Assembly: GCF_014197265.1 (NCBI RefSeq)
Contig: NZ_JACIFH010000001.1
Coordinates: forward strand, 248,001-312,000
Length of the DNA: 64,000 nucleotides
Source of the DNA: Microbacterium invictum
Lineage (GTDB): Bacteria; Actinomycetota; Actinomycetes; Actinomycetales; Microbacteriaceae
Direction of reading: 5' to 3'
Shown: in pieces, positions 1 through 8,387 of the stretch
How positions within the stretch are numbered: position 1 is the first letter of the stretch
Layout of the letters: every line of letters begins with the position of its first letter
Notes under the pieces: model-generated
The model's input: the letters and a program-made list of their open reading frames with translations, nothing else
Database searches by the model: none
What the model was told of the DNA's origin: nothing
Made by a program: the position numbers and the translations under genes

Positions 1-2175
1 CAGGGCACCTCCGCCGGCCGCGTGCAGTCCGCCGCCACCCGCATGGTCGTCGACCGCGAGCGCGAGCGCATGGCGTTCGTGTCGGCGTCGTACTGGGACG
101 TGGACGCCACGGCATCCGCCCTCGCATCCGATGCACAGTCCTTCGCGACCCGCCTCGCCCGGCTCGACGGCGCACCGCTCGCGCGCGGCACCGACTTCGA
201 CGACAACGGCCAGCTCAAGAAGGCCGTCGTCGTGCTCTCCGAGACGCAGGCCCGCGACCTCGCGGCCGTGCTCGAGAAGAACGGCACCGCCTCGGTCGTG
301 TCGGTCGAGGCCAAGCCCGGCACCCGCAGCCCCAAGCCCCCGTTCACGACCTCCACCCTGCAGCAGGAGGCCGGGCGCAAGCTCTCGATGAGCGCCAAGC
401 ACGCCATGGGCGTCGCGCAGCGACTCTACGAAAAGGGCTACATCACCTATATGCGCACCGACTCGACGGCCCTGTCCACGCAGGCGATCTCCGCCGCTCG
501 TGCGCAGGCCGTCGCGCTGTACGGCGACAAGGCCGTACCGGCGAACCCGCGCAGCTACCGCAACAACAGCAAGAACGCGCAGGAGGCGCATGAGGCGATC
601 CGCCCGTCGGGCGAGGAGTTCCGCACGCCCGCGTCCGTGGCATCCGCCCTCGATCGCGACGAAGCACGCCTGTACGACCTCATCTGGAAGCGCACCATCG
701 CCAGCCAGATGTCGGACGCGAAGTACGAGACCACCACCGTCACGCTCGACGCCGTGGTGACCGGCGCCGGCGACCACGCGACGGCCACGTTCACCGCGTC
801 GGGCACCGTCTACGTCTTCAAGGGCTTCCTCGAGGCGTACGAAGAGGGCCGCGACGAGAAGCGCGGCGACAGCGACCAGGATCAGGACCAGGCGCTGCCG
901 CCGCTCACCGTCGGCGACGACGTGCGGCTGCGCGAGATCGAGGCCAAGGGTCACGCCACGAGCCCCAAGCCCCGCTACACCGAGGCGTCGCTCGTGAAGG
1001 CGCTGGAGGAGAAGGGCATCGGTCGGCCGTCGACGTTCGCGAGCATCATCGATGTGATCCTCGACCGCGGCTACGTCAGCAAGCGCGGTCAGGCGCTCGT
1101 GCCCAGCTGGCTCGCGTTCAGCATCGTGCGGCTGCTCGAGCAGCACTTCACCGAGCTGGTGGACTATGACTTCACCGCGGCGCTCGAAGACGACCTCGAT
1201 GCGATCGCCCGCGGCGAGCAGGACCGCGCCGCGTGGCTGCGCAAGTTCTACTTCGGCGACGAGGACGGCCGTGTCGGGTTGCGCAACATCGTCGACAACC
1301 TCGGCGACATCGACGCGCGCGAGATCAACTCGACGCCCATCGGCGACGTCGCCACCCTCCGGTTCGGAAAGTACGGGCCTTACCTCGAGCTGCCGGCGAC
1401 GGGCGAAGACGAGACGCCGCGGCGGATCAACGTGCCCGACGATCTCGCGCCCGACGAGCTGACGGCCGAGAAGGCGCAGGAGCTCATCGATGCCCCCGTC
1501 GGCGGTGACCGGCTGCTCGGGCAGAACCCCGAGACCGGCCGCGACATCGTCGTGAAGGACGGCCGGTTCGGCCCGTACCTCGAAGAGGTGCTGCCCGAGG
1601 CGCCGGCGCCGGTGGAAGAAGCTCCGAAGAAGCGCGGCGCCAAGAAGGAGGCGGCCCCCAAGCCGCGCCGGGCGTCGCTGTTCAAGTCCATGTCGCCCGA
1701 GACCATCGACCTGGGCACCGCGCTGCAGCTCCTGGCGCTGCCGCGCACCGTCGGCGTCGACCCCGAGACCGAGCAGCCCATCACCGCGCAGAACGGTCCG
1801 TACGGCCCGTACCTGAAGAAAGGCACCGACTCGCGCTCGATCGGCAGCGAAGAGCTCATCTTCGACATCACGCTCGAGCAGGCGCTGGAGATCTACAAGC
1901 AGCCCAAGTACGGCAACCGCGGAGCCTCCAGTGCGCTCAAGGACTTCGAGAAGCCCGACCCGGTCAGCGAGAAGCCGATCAAGATCAAGGACGGCCGATT
2001 CGGCGCCTACGTCACCGATGGGACGACGAACGTGACGATTCCGCGCGGACAGACCGTCGACGACATCACGTACGAGATCGCCGTGCAGATGCTGGCGGAC
2101 AAGCGCGCCAAGGGCCCGGCCAAGAAGCCGGCACGGCGGACGACGACCCGCAAAGCCCCGGCGAAGAAGAAGTGA
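1..2175 (+). CDS. topA: DNA topoisomerase I, 5' end outside window
   Basis: Type IA topoisomerase, which relaxes negative supercoils through a 5'-phosphotyrosine intermediate. The reading frame is open from base 1 and the N-terminal Toprim domain lies upstream of the window. The first visible residues (SAGRVQSAATR) belong to the conserved core. The catalytic Tyr is in ITYMRTDS (codon 448-450). After the core come several GPYL-type C-terminal repeats (about 1366-1400, 1567-1590, 1795-1815, 1990-2010) and a Lys/Arg-rich tail in place of zinc fingers, as is usual in actinobacterial TopA. The TGA overlaps the GTG of tmk, so the two are translationally coupled. Confidence 0.97.
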   Translation, partial: QGTSAGRVQSAATRMVVDRERERMAFVSASYWDVDATASALASDAQSFATRLARLDGAPLARGTDFDDNGQLKKAVVVLSETQARDLAAVLEKNGTASVVSVEAKPGTRSPKPPFTTSTLQQEAGRKLSMSAKHAMGVAQRLYEKGYITYMRTDSTALSTQAISAARAQAVALYGDKAVPANPRSYRNNSKNAQEAHEAIRPSGEEFRTPASVASALDRDEARLYDLIWKRTIASQMSDAKYETTTVTLDAVVTGAGDHATATFTASGTVYVFKGFLEAYEEGRDEKRGDSDQDQDQALPPLTVGDDVRLREIEAKGHATSPKPRYTEASLVKALEEKGIGRPSTFASIIDVILDRGYVSKRGQALVPSWLAFSIVRLLEQHFTELVDYDFTAALEDDLDAIARGEQDRAAWLRKFYFGDEDGRVGLRNIVDNLGDIDAREINSTPIGDVATLRFGKYGPYLELPATGEDETPRRINVPDDLAPDELTAEKAQELIDAPVGGDRLLGQNPETGRDIVVKDGRFGPYLEEVLPEAPAPVEEAPKKRGAKKEAAPKPRRASLFKSMSPETIDLGTALQLLALPRTVGVDPETEQPITAQNGPYGPYLKKGTDSRSIGSEELIFDITLEQALEIYKQPKYGNRGASSALKDFEKPDPVSEKPIKIKDGRFGAYVTDGTTNVTIPRGQTVDDITYEIAVQMLADKRAKGPAKKPARRTTTRKAPAKKK

Positions 2176-2795
2176 CCGACGGCCTCTGGATCACGTTCGA
2201 AGGCGGCGACGGCTCGGGCAAGACCACCCAGGCGGCGTTGCTGGAGGACTGGCTGCGTGACCAGGGGCGCGCGGTCGTGCGCACGCGCGAGCCGGGCGGC
2301 ACCGAGGTGGGGGTGCTGATCCGCGAGATCGTGCTGCACCACCGCGGTGACATCGCGCCGCGCGCCGAGGCGCTGCTGTACGCCGCCGACCGCGCTCACC
2401 ACGTGGCGACGCTCGTGCGACCGGCGCTCGAGCGGGGCGACGTGGTCATCCAGGACCGTTACCTCGACTCGTCCGTCGCCTACCAGGGCGCGGGTCGGGT
2501 GCTGGATGCCGGGGAGATCCGCGATCTGTCCCTCTGGGCCGCCGCCGGAGCGCTGCCCGACGTGACGGTGCTGCTCGACCTCGACCCGGCGGCCGCGCGC
2601 GCCCGGCTCGACGCGGCCGACAAACCGTTCGACCGCCTCGAGGCCGAGAAGGCCGAGTTCCACGAGCGTGTGCGCGCGGCGTTCCTGCAGCTCGCTGCCG
2701 CGGAGCCTGCGCGGTTCCTGGTGCTCGACGCGACCCGGTCGCCCGAGGAACTGGCATCCACGATTCGCGATCGCGTCGCCACGGCCCTGGCCTGA
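2172..2795 (+). CDS. tmk: thymidylate kinase
   Basis: Phosphorylates dTMP to dTDP with ATP in dTTP synthesis. The protein is 207 aa, the normal size. The P-loop GGDGSGKTT is at residues 11-19, the RTREPGG dTMP-binding segment near 37-43, and DRYLDSSVAYQG near 95-106. The GTG start overlaps the topA stop (GTGA). The stop codon lies inside the first copy of a 25-bp tandem repeat, so the repeat reaches the very end of the gene. holB, two features downstream, is also a replication gene. Confidence 0.96.
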   Translation: MTDGLWITFEGGDGSGKTTQAALLEDWLRDQGRAVVRTREPGGTEVGVLIREIVLHHRGDIAPRAEALLYAADRAHHVATLVRPALERGDVVIQDRYLDSSVAYQGAGRVLDAGEIRDLSLWAAAGALPDVTVLLDLDPAAARARLDAADKPFDRLEAEKAEFHERVRAAFLQLAAAEPARFLVLDATRSPEELASTIRDRVATALA

Positions 2796-2856
2796 CCACC
2801 TCCCCGCCGCACCCGCCTGACCACCTTCCGGCCGCACCCGCCTGACCACCTTCCGG
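2791..2856 (+). repeat. 25-bp tandem repeat, about 2.6 copies
   Basis: CCTGACCACC recurs at 2791, 2816 and 2841, exactly 25 bp apart. The second copy differs from the first at a few positions and the third is partial. The first copy contains the tmk stop codon. No transposase or spacer is associated. Function unknown. Confidence 0.85.
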
Positions 2857-2898
2857 AGGGAGGAGAAGTCATGGACACAGGACGTGTGACCGGTAACC

Positions 2899-2952
2899 TC
2901 TCCTGTCCTGGTGATATCTCCTGTCGTGGTGAGTTCTCCTGGACCGGGGACT
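2899..2952 (+). repeat. 18-bp degenerate tandem repeat, 3 copies
   Basis: TCTCCTG recurs at 2899, 2917 and 2935 with an 18-bp period. The following 11 bases are similar in copies one and two and diverged in copy three. The repeat lies in the 270-bp gap between tmk and holB. Function unknown. Confidence 0.75.
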
Positions 2953-3017
2953 CCGGTTGCGGTGTCCTAGGTGACCTGAGGGTGGATGCCGGGGCGTGAA
3001 CTGACTGCCCGACCTGG

Positions 3018-3050
3018 GTGCCGGCCGGCGAAACGGCACGTCGCCGGCAC
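3018..3050 (+). other. hairpin upstream of the holB promoter
   Basis: GTGCCGGC (3018-3025) and GCCGGCAC (3043-3050) form an 8-bp inverted repeat just before the TAGGGT hexamer at 3055-3060. There is no T-tract, so it is either a weak terminator for tmk or a binding site. Confidence 0.4.
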
Positions 3051-3067
3051 CGCATAGGGTGGAATGC

Positions 3068-4222
3068 ATGACCCAGGCCGCACTCCATGAGCTGCCGTGG
3101 GGCGACGTCTGGGGGCAGGACGAGGCCGTCGCGCAGCTGCGCGCCGCGGCATCCGACCCCGCCCAGCTCGCACACGCCTGGCTGATCACCGGCCCGCCCG
3201 GGTCGGGGCGCTCCACGCTCGCCTATGCGTTCGCGGCCGCGCTCATCGCCGAACCGGGTGACGACACCGCGATGCGCCAGGTCTTGGCCGGCACCCATCC
3301 CGACCTCACCGCGCTGCGCACCGAGGGTGTCATCATCTCGATCAAGGACGCCCGCGCGCTCGTCGAGCGCTCGTACTTCTCACCGTCGCTGGGCCGCCAC
3401 CGTGTCATCGTGATGGAGGACGCCGACCGCATGGTCGAGCGCACCAGCAACGTGCTGCTGAAGGCGCTCGAAGAGCCTCCCGAGCGCACCGTGTGGGTGC
3501 TGTGCGCCCCCAGCGACGCCGACCTGCTGCCCACGATCCGCTCGCGCGTGCGCACGCTGCGGCTGCGCGAACCCGATGTCGCCGACGTGGCCCGCCTCAT
3601 CGTGGCGCGCACCGGCGCCGACGAGGCGGTCGCCGAGCAGTCCGCCCGCCTCGCGCAGCGTCACATCGGCATGGCGCAGCGGCTGGCGACCGACGCGGCA
3701 TCGCGCGCGCGCCGCGACGAGACGCTCCGTGCCGTCCTCCGCGTCCGCGGCGTCGGCGACGCCGTCGAGGTCGCCGCCCGCATCGTGCAGCTGGCGACCG
3801 AAGACGCGAAGGCGCTCACCGCCGAACGCGACGAGTCCGAGCGCGAAGCACTGCTGCACACGCTCGGCGTCGCGCCGGGCGCGGCCATCCCGCCGGCTGT
3901 GCGCGGCCAGGTCAACGCCCTCGAAGACGAGCAGAAGCGGCGCGCCACGCGCAGCCTGCGCGATGGTCTCGATCGTGTCCTCACCGACCTCGAGTCGATG
4001 TACCGCGACACGCTCATGCTGCAGTTCGGGCGCTCGGAAGACCTCATCAACCGCGAGCTGACCGACGACCTCGTCACCCTCGCCGCCGCCTGGACCTCGC
4101 CGCGCACCCTGACCGTGCTCGACCAGATCGCCCTCACGCGCACGAACCTGCAGGGCAATGCGGCGCCCGCCCTGGCGCTGGAGAGCATGCTCATCACCGT
4201 CGCAACCGGAAGGACCCCGTGA
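3068..4222 (+). CDS. holB: DNA polymerase III delta' subunit
   Basis: Clamp-loader AAA+ subunit that helps load the beta sliding clamp. The protein is 384 aa. A Walker A-like GPPGSGRST is at residues 42-50, followed by AGTHPDL, EDADRM and KALEEPPERT, all typical of delta'/DnaX proteins. The start was set at ATG 3068 because TAGGGT (3055-3060) sits 7 nt upstream, matching the leaderless pattern seen elsewhere here; an in-frame GTG at 3059 overlaps that hexamer. The zinc-binding cysteines normally just before AGTHPD are absent. The TGA overlaps the GTG of the next gene. Confidence 0.92.
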   Translation: MTQAALHELPWGDVWGQDEAVAQLRAAASDPAQLAHAWLITGPPGSGRSTLAYAFAAALIAEPGDDTAMRQVLAGTHPDLTALRTEGVIISIKDARALVERSYFSPSLGRHRVIVMEDADRMVERTSNVLLKALEEPPERTVWVLCAPSDADLLPTIRSRVRTLRLREPDVADVARLIVARTGADEAVAEQSARLAQRHIGMAQRLATDAASRARRDETLRAVLRVRGVGDAVEVAARIVQLATEDAKALTAERDESEREALLHTLGVAPGAAIPPAVRGQVNALEDEQKRRATRSLRDGLDRVLTDLESMYRDTLMLQFGRSEDLINRELTDDLVTLAAAWTSPRTLTVLDQIALTRTNLQGNAAPALALESMLITVATGRTP

Positions 4223-5742
4223 GACGGCGCCTCGTACTGGCGATGACCGGCCTCATCGCGGGGGCCCTCCTGCTGACCGGATGCATGAATCTGCCGGCTC
4301 CCGAGCGCACCCCCGTCGTCGAGGGTGTCGCCTCCGATCTCCTGCCGTTCTACGGGCAGGAGATCACGTGGGAGGGATGCGACGGCATCGACGAGGGCAG
4401 CTACTACTGCACGACGGTGACCGCACCGCTGGATTGGACCGACCCCGATGACGGCGCGCTCGACCTCGCCGTCGTCGTGCGCGTCGGCGGCAGCGGCAAG
4501 TCCACGGCGTCGCTGCTGACCAACCCGGGAGGCCCGGGCGCGAGCGGCTTCGACCTCGTCGCCGACTCGGCGCTGTTCGCCGTGGGGGACGAGCTGGCCG
4601 AGAACTTCGACGTCATCGGGTTCGATCCGCGCGGCGTCGGCCGCTCCACCGCCGTGCGCTGCCTCGACGCCCCCGAGATGGACGCGTTCCTGTTCGACAT
4701 CCCCGCGGGCACGCGCGGCAGCGACGAGTGGGAGGCCGAGCTGACAACGCGCAACGACGGGTTCGCCGCGGCATGCGAGGTGGGAAGCGACGGCATCCTG
4801 CCCTACATCACGACCGAGAACGCCGCACGCGACATGGACCTGCTGCGTGCCGTCCTCGGCGACGAGACCCTGAACTACATCGGCTACTCGTACGGCACGT
4901 TCCTGGGCGCGACCTACGCGAAGCTGTTCCCCGAACGGGTCGGCAGGCTGGTGCTCGACGGCGCGATCGACCCGTCGACCTCGAGTCTGGAGGTCGGTAT
5001 GACGCAGGCGATCGGGTTCGAATCCGCGTTGCGCACCTACATGGCGAGCTGCCTGAACACCGAAGGCTGCCCGTTCGGCGGCACGGTCGACGACGCGATG
5101 GCCGACCTCGGCACGCTCCTGGCGACCGTCGACCGCACCCCGCTGCCGAACAGGGACGGCCGCATGCTCGGCGCCGACACCCTCACCACCGCGATCATCG
5201 CGGCGCTCTATGCGCAGGGCAGCTGGCCGGTGCTCACCGCGGCGCTCAGCGACGCGCTCGCCGGCGACCCGGCGCAGGCGTTCCGGCTCGCGGACTTCTA
5301 CTACGACCGGGCGGACGGCGTCTACCTCACCAACCAGACCGAGGCGTTCACGGCGTACAACTGCATGGACTACCCGAACGACGACGACCCGGCCGCCGAG
5401 GCGGCGGCCGACGAACGTGTCAACGCGCTGGCGCCGACCATCGCCCCGTACTGGTCGGGTGTCGACCGGTGCGCGAGTTGGCCCGATGAGCCCACCGGCG
5501 TCCGCGAGGAGATCGCCGCGGACGGCGCCGCCCCCATCGTCGTCATCGGCACCACCGGCGACCCCGCGACGCCGTACGAGTGGGCCGTGTCGCTGGCCGG
5601 TCAGCTCTCCAGCGGCGTCCTGATCACCCGCGAGGGCGAGGGGCACACGGGATTCAACAAGGGCAGCGCGTGCGTCGACGAGGCGGTCGTCGCCTACTTC
5701 CTCGACGACGTCGTCCCCGAAGACGGACTGGTCTGCCGGTGA
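4219..5742 (+). CDS. alpha/beta-hydrolase lipoprotein, TAP-like
   Basis: Predicted exported lipoprotein of the tripeptidyl-aminopeptidase-like alpha/beta hydrolases, probably a cell-surface peptidase or esterase. The signal peptide ends in lipobox LLTGC (Cys22). The nucleophile elbow GYSYG places Ser at residue 224, and the C-terminal part carries the TAP-like segment with the likely catalytic His in GHTGFNKGSAC near the end. The GTG start overlaps the holB stop (GTGA). An open frame extends far upstream of this start, but there it is only the antisense or shifted shadow of holB. Substrate unknown. Confidence 0.88.
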   Translation: MRRRLVLAMTGLIAGALLLTGCMNLPAPERTPVVEGVASDLLPFYGQEITWEGCDGIDEGSYYCTTVTAPLDWTDPDDGALDLAVVVRVGGSGKSTASLLTNPGGPGASGFDLVADSALFAVGDELAENFDVIGFDPRGVGRSTAVRCLDAPEMDAFLFDIPAGTRGSDEWEAELTTRNDGFAAACEVGSDGILPYITTENAARDMDLLRAVLGDETLNYIGYSYGTFLGATYAKLFPERVGRLVLDGAIDPSTSSLEVGMTQAIGFESALRTYMASCLNTEGCPFGGTVDDAMADLGTLLATVDRTPLPNRDGRMLGADTLTTAIIAALYAQGSWPVLTAALSDALAGDPAQAFRLADFYYDRADGVYLTNQTEAFTAYNCMDYPNDDDPAAEAAADERVNALAPTIAPYWSGVDRCASWPDEPTGVREEIAADGAAPIVVIGTTGDPATPYEWAVSLAGQLSSGVLITREGEGHTGFNKGSACVDEAVVAYFLDDVVPEDGLVCR

Positions 5743-5810
5743 CCCGCTGGTTCGCGGCACGGTGCACGACCCTGTAGGATTGATGATCGTGCATCGCGCG
5801 AGCGAAGTAC

Positions 5811-5885
5811 GCCACCTTAGCTCAGTGGTAGAGCATCCCACTCGTAATGGGAAGGCCGTCAGTTCAATCCTGACAGGTGGCTCCA
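5811..5885 (+). tRNA. tRNA-Thr (CGU anticodon)
   Basis: Acceptor stem GCCACCT/AGGTGGC, D-arm, anticodon loop CTCGTAA (anticodon CGT) and T-arm with GTTCAATCC are all intact. The 3' CCA is encoded (5883-5885). TAGGAT at 5775-5780 is a likely -10 hexamer. Confidence 0.96.
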
Positions 5886-5898
5886 CGTCGTGATCAGT

Positions 5899-5927
5899 GG
5901 ATGCCGGTGGCTTGAGCCCCGGCATCC
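5899..5927 (+). terminator. hairpin after tRNA-Thr
   Basis: GGATGCCGG (5899-5907) and CCGGCATCC (5919-5927) form a perfect 9-bp stem with an 11-nt loop, 14 bp after the tRNA. There is no strong T-run. Both arms are copies of the over-represented GGATGCC heptamer. Confidence 0.6.
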
Positions 5928-6019
5928 CTCGCCTGAATCTGGGAAAACCCTGTGCGTCGGCGTCGATCCTGTGTAGCCTCACTTCCGAGAGGGCCCCAGC
6001 CCTCGGAACGGAGTGACTG

Positions 6020-7942
6020 ATGAAGTTCTTCCAGCGCCTGGGCAGATCGATCATGCTGCCCGTGGCCGTCCTGCCGGTCGCCGCGATCCTCTCCGGCGTC
6101 GGCTACTGGATCGCGAGCGCCGCGGGCGAGAATGTCGTCTCGGCGTTCCTGAGCGCCGCGGGCGGTGCGCTGCTCAGCAACATCGCGCTGCTGTTCGCCG
6201 TCGGCATCGCGATCGGCATGGCCAACAAGACCGACGGGACCTCGGCGCTGGCCGGCCTCGTGTCATGGCTGACGGTCACCACGCTCCTCGCCCCCGCGAC
6301 CATCCAGGGGCTGACCGGTGCCGCCTCGCTCGAGGAGGTCGACCCGGCGTTCGGCCAGGTGCAGAACGTCTTCGTGGGCATCATCTGCGGCTTGATCGGC
6401 GCCTGGGCTTACAACAAGTTCAAGGACACGAAACTCCCCGACGCCCTGTCGTTCTTCTCCGGCAAGCGCTCGGTGGCCATCGTCACCGCAGGGATCTCGC
6501 TGGTGGTTGCCGTCATCCTGATGTTCGTCTGGCCGCTCGTGTACAACGGGCTGGTGATCTTCGGCGAGTGGATCGTCACGCTCGGTCCTCTGGGCGCCGG
6601 CATCTACGGGTTCTTCAACCGTCTGCTGATCCCATTCGGCCTGCACCACGCGCTCAACTCCGTGTTCTGGTTCGATGTGGCCGGCATCAACGACCTCGTG
6701 AACTTCCAGCAGGGCGACACCGGCGACGGCGTGTTCGGCGTCACCGGGCAGTACATGACCGGGTTCTTCCCGATCATGATGTTCGGTCTGCCCGGCGCCG
6801 CCCTGGCGATCTACCTGACCGCGAAGACCACGCGCAAGAAGGTCACCTACGGCATCATGCTGTCGGCGGCGATCGCGTCGTTCTTCGTGGGGGTGACCGA
6901 GCCGCTCGAGTTCTCGTTCATGTTCCTGGCGCCGTGGCTGTACGCGATCCACGCGCTGTTCACCGGCATATCCATGTTCATCTCCGCGATCCTGCCCGTC
7001 AGGATGGGCTTCGGGTTCTCCGGAGGGTTCATCGACCTGGTCCTCGGCTGGGTGAATCCGCTCGCGCAGAACCCGTGGCTGATCCCGGTGATGGGTGTGT
7101 TCTGGTTCGCGATCTACTTCTTCACGTTCCGCTGGGTGATCAAACGGTGGAACCTGAAGACACCCGGTCGCGAGGACGACGAGGATGCCCTCGACGCCGA
7201 CGACGTGGGGGCCTCGCTGACCGGCTACCACTCCACGGCGGAGAAGTTCATCGCCGGGCTCGGCGGCAAGTCGAACATCATCGACGTCGACAACTGCGCG
7301 ACGCGGCTGCGCATGGAGATCGCCGACGTGTCGAAGGTCGACGAGCACGCCCTCAAGCGTGCGGGCGCCGCCGGCACGGTGAAACCGGGCGGACACTCCG
7401 TTCAGGTCGTCTACGGGCTCAACGTGCAGTTCGTGAAGGATGCCATGGAAGACATCATCAACGACCGTCACATCGTCCCGGTGGACGAACCCGCCGCGGC
7501 GAGTGCCCCGACGACGACCGTCACTGCCCCGGGGGCGACACGGGTCATCCTCCGGCAGCCGGTCGCGGGGCGTGTCCTGCCGTTGGAGAAGGTGCCCGAC
7601 CCGATGTTCGCGCAGGGGACGATGGGCCCCGGCATCGCGATCGACCCGACCGGCGACACGATCGTCGCGCCGGCCGATGCGACCGTCGCGACGGTGTTCC
7701 CGACCGGCCACGCGATCGGGCTGACGCTCGACGACGGGACGGAGTTGCTGATCCACATCGGCATCGACACCGTGGGGCTCAAGGGCGACGGGTTCGAGTC
7801 GCTCGTGGCCTCCGGCGACAAGGTGACAGCCGGCACCCCGCTGGTCCGCTTCGACGCCGCCAAGATCCGCGACCGCGGGCTGTCGGCGATCACCCCGGTC
7901 ATCGTCCTGAACAACGAGGCGGCCACGGTCGAGTTCGAGTGA
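6020..7942 (+). CDS. nagE: PTS EIICBA permease, N-acetylglucosamine/glucose type
   Basis: Single-chain phosphotransferase transporter that imports and phosphorylates a sugar. The protein is 640 aa. The membrane IIC domain spans about 1-375, ending in NLKTPGRED. The IIB phosphorylation Cys is at about 426 (NCATRLRM) and the IIA His at about 579 (IHIGIDT). GLHHALNSVFWFD and the GINDL segment resemble NagE more than PtsG, so GlcNAc is favoured, though glucose is possible. The leader has a -10 TAGCCT (5974-5979) and a hairpin at 5983-6008 just before the ribosome-binding site. No DasR-like operator was recognised. Confidence 0.9.
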   Translation: MKFFQRLGRSIMLPVAVLPVAAILSGVGYWIASAAGENVVSAFLSAAGGALLSNIALLFAVGIAIGMANKTDGTSALAGLVSWLTVTTLLAPATIQGLTGAASLEEVDPAFGQVQNVFVGIICGLIGAWAYNKFKDTKLPDALSFFSGKRSVAIVTAGISLVVAVILMFVWPLVYNGLVIFGEWIVTLGPLGAGIYGFFNRLLIPFGLHHALNSVFWFDVAGINDLVNFQQGDTGDGVFGVTGQYMTGFFPIMMFGLPGAALAIYLTAKTTRKKVTYGIMLSAAIASFFVGVTEPLEFSFMFLAPWLYAIHALFTGISMFISAILPVRMGFGFSGGFIDLVLGWVNPLAQNPWLIPVMGVFWFAIYFFTFRWVIKRWNLKTPGREDDEDALDADDVGASLTGYHSTAEKFIAGLGGKSNIIDVDNCATRLRMEIADVSKVDEHALKRAGAAGTVKPGGHSVQVVYGLNVQFVKDAMEDIINDRHIVPVDEPAAASAPTTTVTAPGATRVILRQPVAGRVLPLEKVPDPMFAQGTMGPGIAIDPTGDTIVAPADATVATVFPTGHAIGLTLDDGTELLIHIGIDTVGLKGDGFESLVASGDKVTAGTPLVRFDAAKIRDRGLSAITPVIVLNNEAATVEFE

Positions 7943-7968
7943 GAGCGCCCTCTGACTCGGGAGGGCCG

Positions 7969-8367
7969 ATGGCCGACACGCTCGACGTGATCCTCGAGGT
8001 GTTCACGTGGGTCGGGTTCGGTGCCGCGGCCCTCCTGGGTGTCATCGCGGTCGCCATGTGGGCCGCCGACGGGTCGTGGCTACCCGCCGATGCCTACGTC
8101 GACCACGAGGACGGCGTGACGACCGTGCGATGGTTCGACGCGGACGGCGACGCCAACAGTGCGCCGGCCGTCGGTGCCGTGGCAGCCACCCTCGCCGGCG
8201 TCGACCGCGCATCGATCTGGTATCGGCACGGCTGGCACGGCCGCATGCGCCTCACGCCGCACGCCCCCGACGTGCGGCGCGTCGGCTGGGCGGCGCTGGT
8301 GCTGCTCGGCGTCGGCGTACTCGCGTTCGCGGCGTCGTGGGTGCTGCTGTTCCTCGACGTGTCCTGA
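7969..8367 (+). CDS. hypothetical two-TM membrane protein
   Basis: 132 aa. One transmembrane helix lies at about 10-30 and another at about 108-128, flanking a soluble, Asp-rich middle (ADAYVDHEDGVTTVRW). A good ribosome-binding site (GGGAGG) lies 5 nt before the ATG. It follows the PTS gene by 26 bp and may be co-transcribed. No family recognised. Confidence 0.75.
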   Translation: MADTLDVILEVFTWVGFGAAALLGVIAVAMWAADGSWLPADAYVDHEDGVTTVRWFDADGDANSAPAVGAVAATLAGVDRASIWYRHGWHGRMRLTPHAPDVRRVGWAALVLLGVGVLAFAASWVLLFLDVS

Positions 8368-8387
8368 CCGGCGGTAGGCTGGCCCGC

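Noticed and set aside
5941..6019. DasR operator before nagE
   Set aside because: No ACTGGTCTAGACCACT-like palindrome could be found in the leader.
3661..6054. Long open frame on the minus strand across holB and the hydrolase
   Set aside because: Arg/Ala/Pro-rich translation with no domain; it is antisense to well-supported genes. Such frames are expected at about 70% GC.
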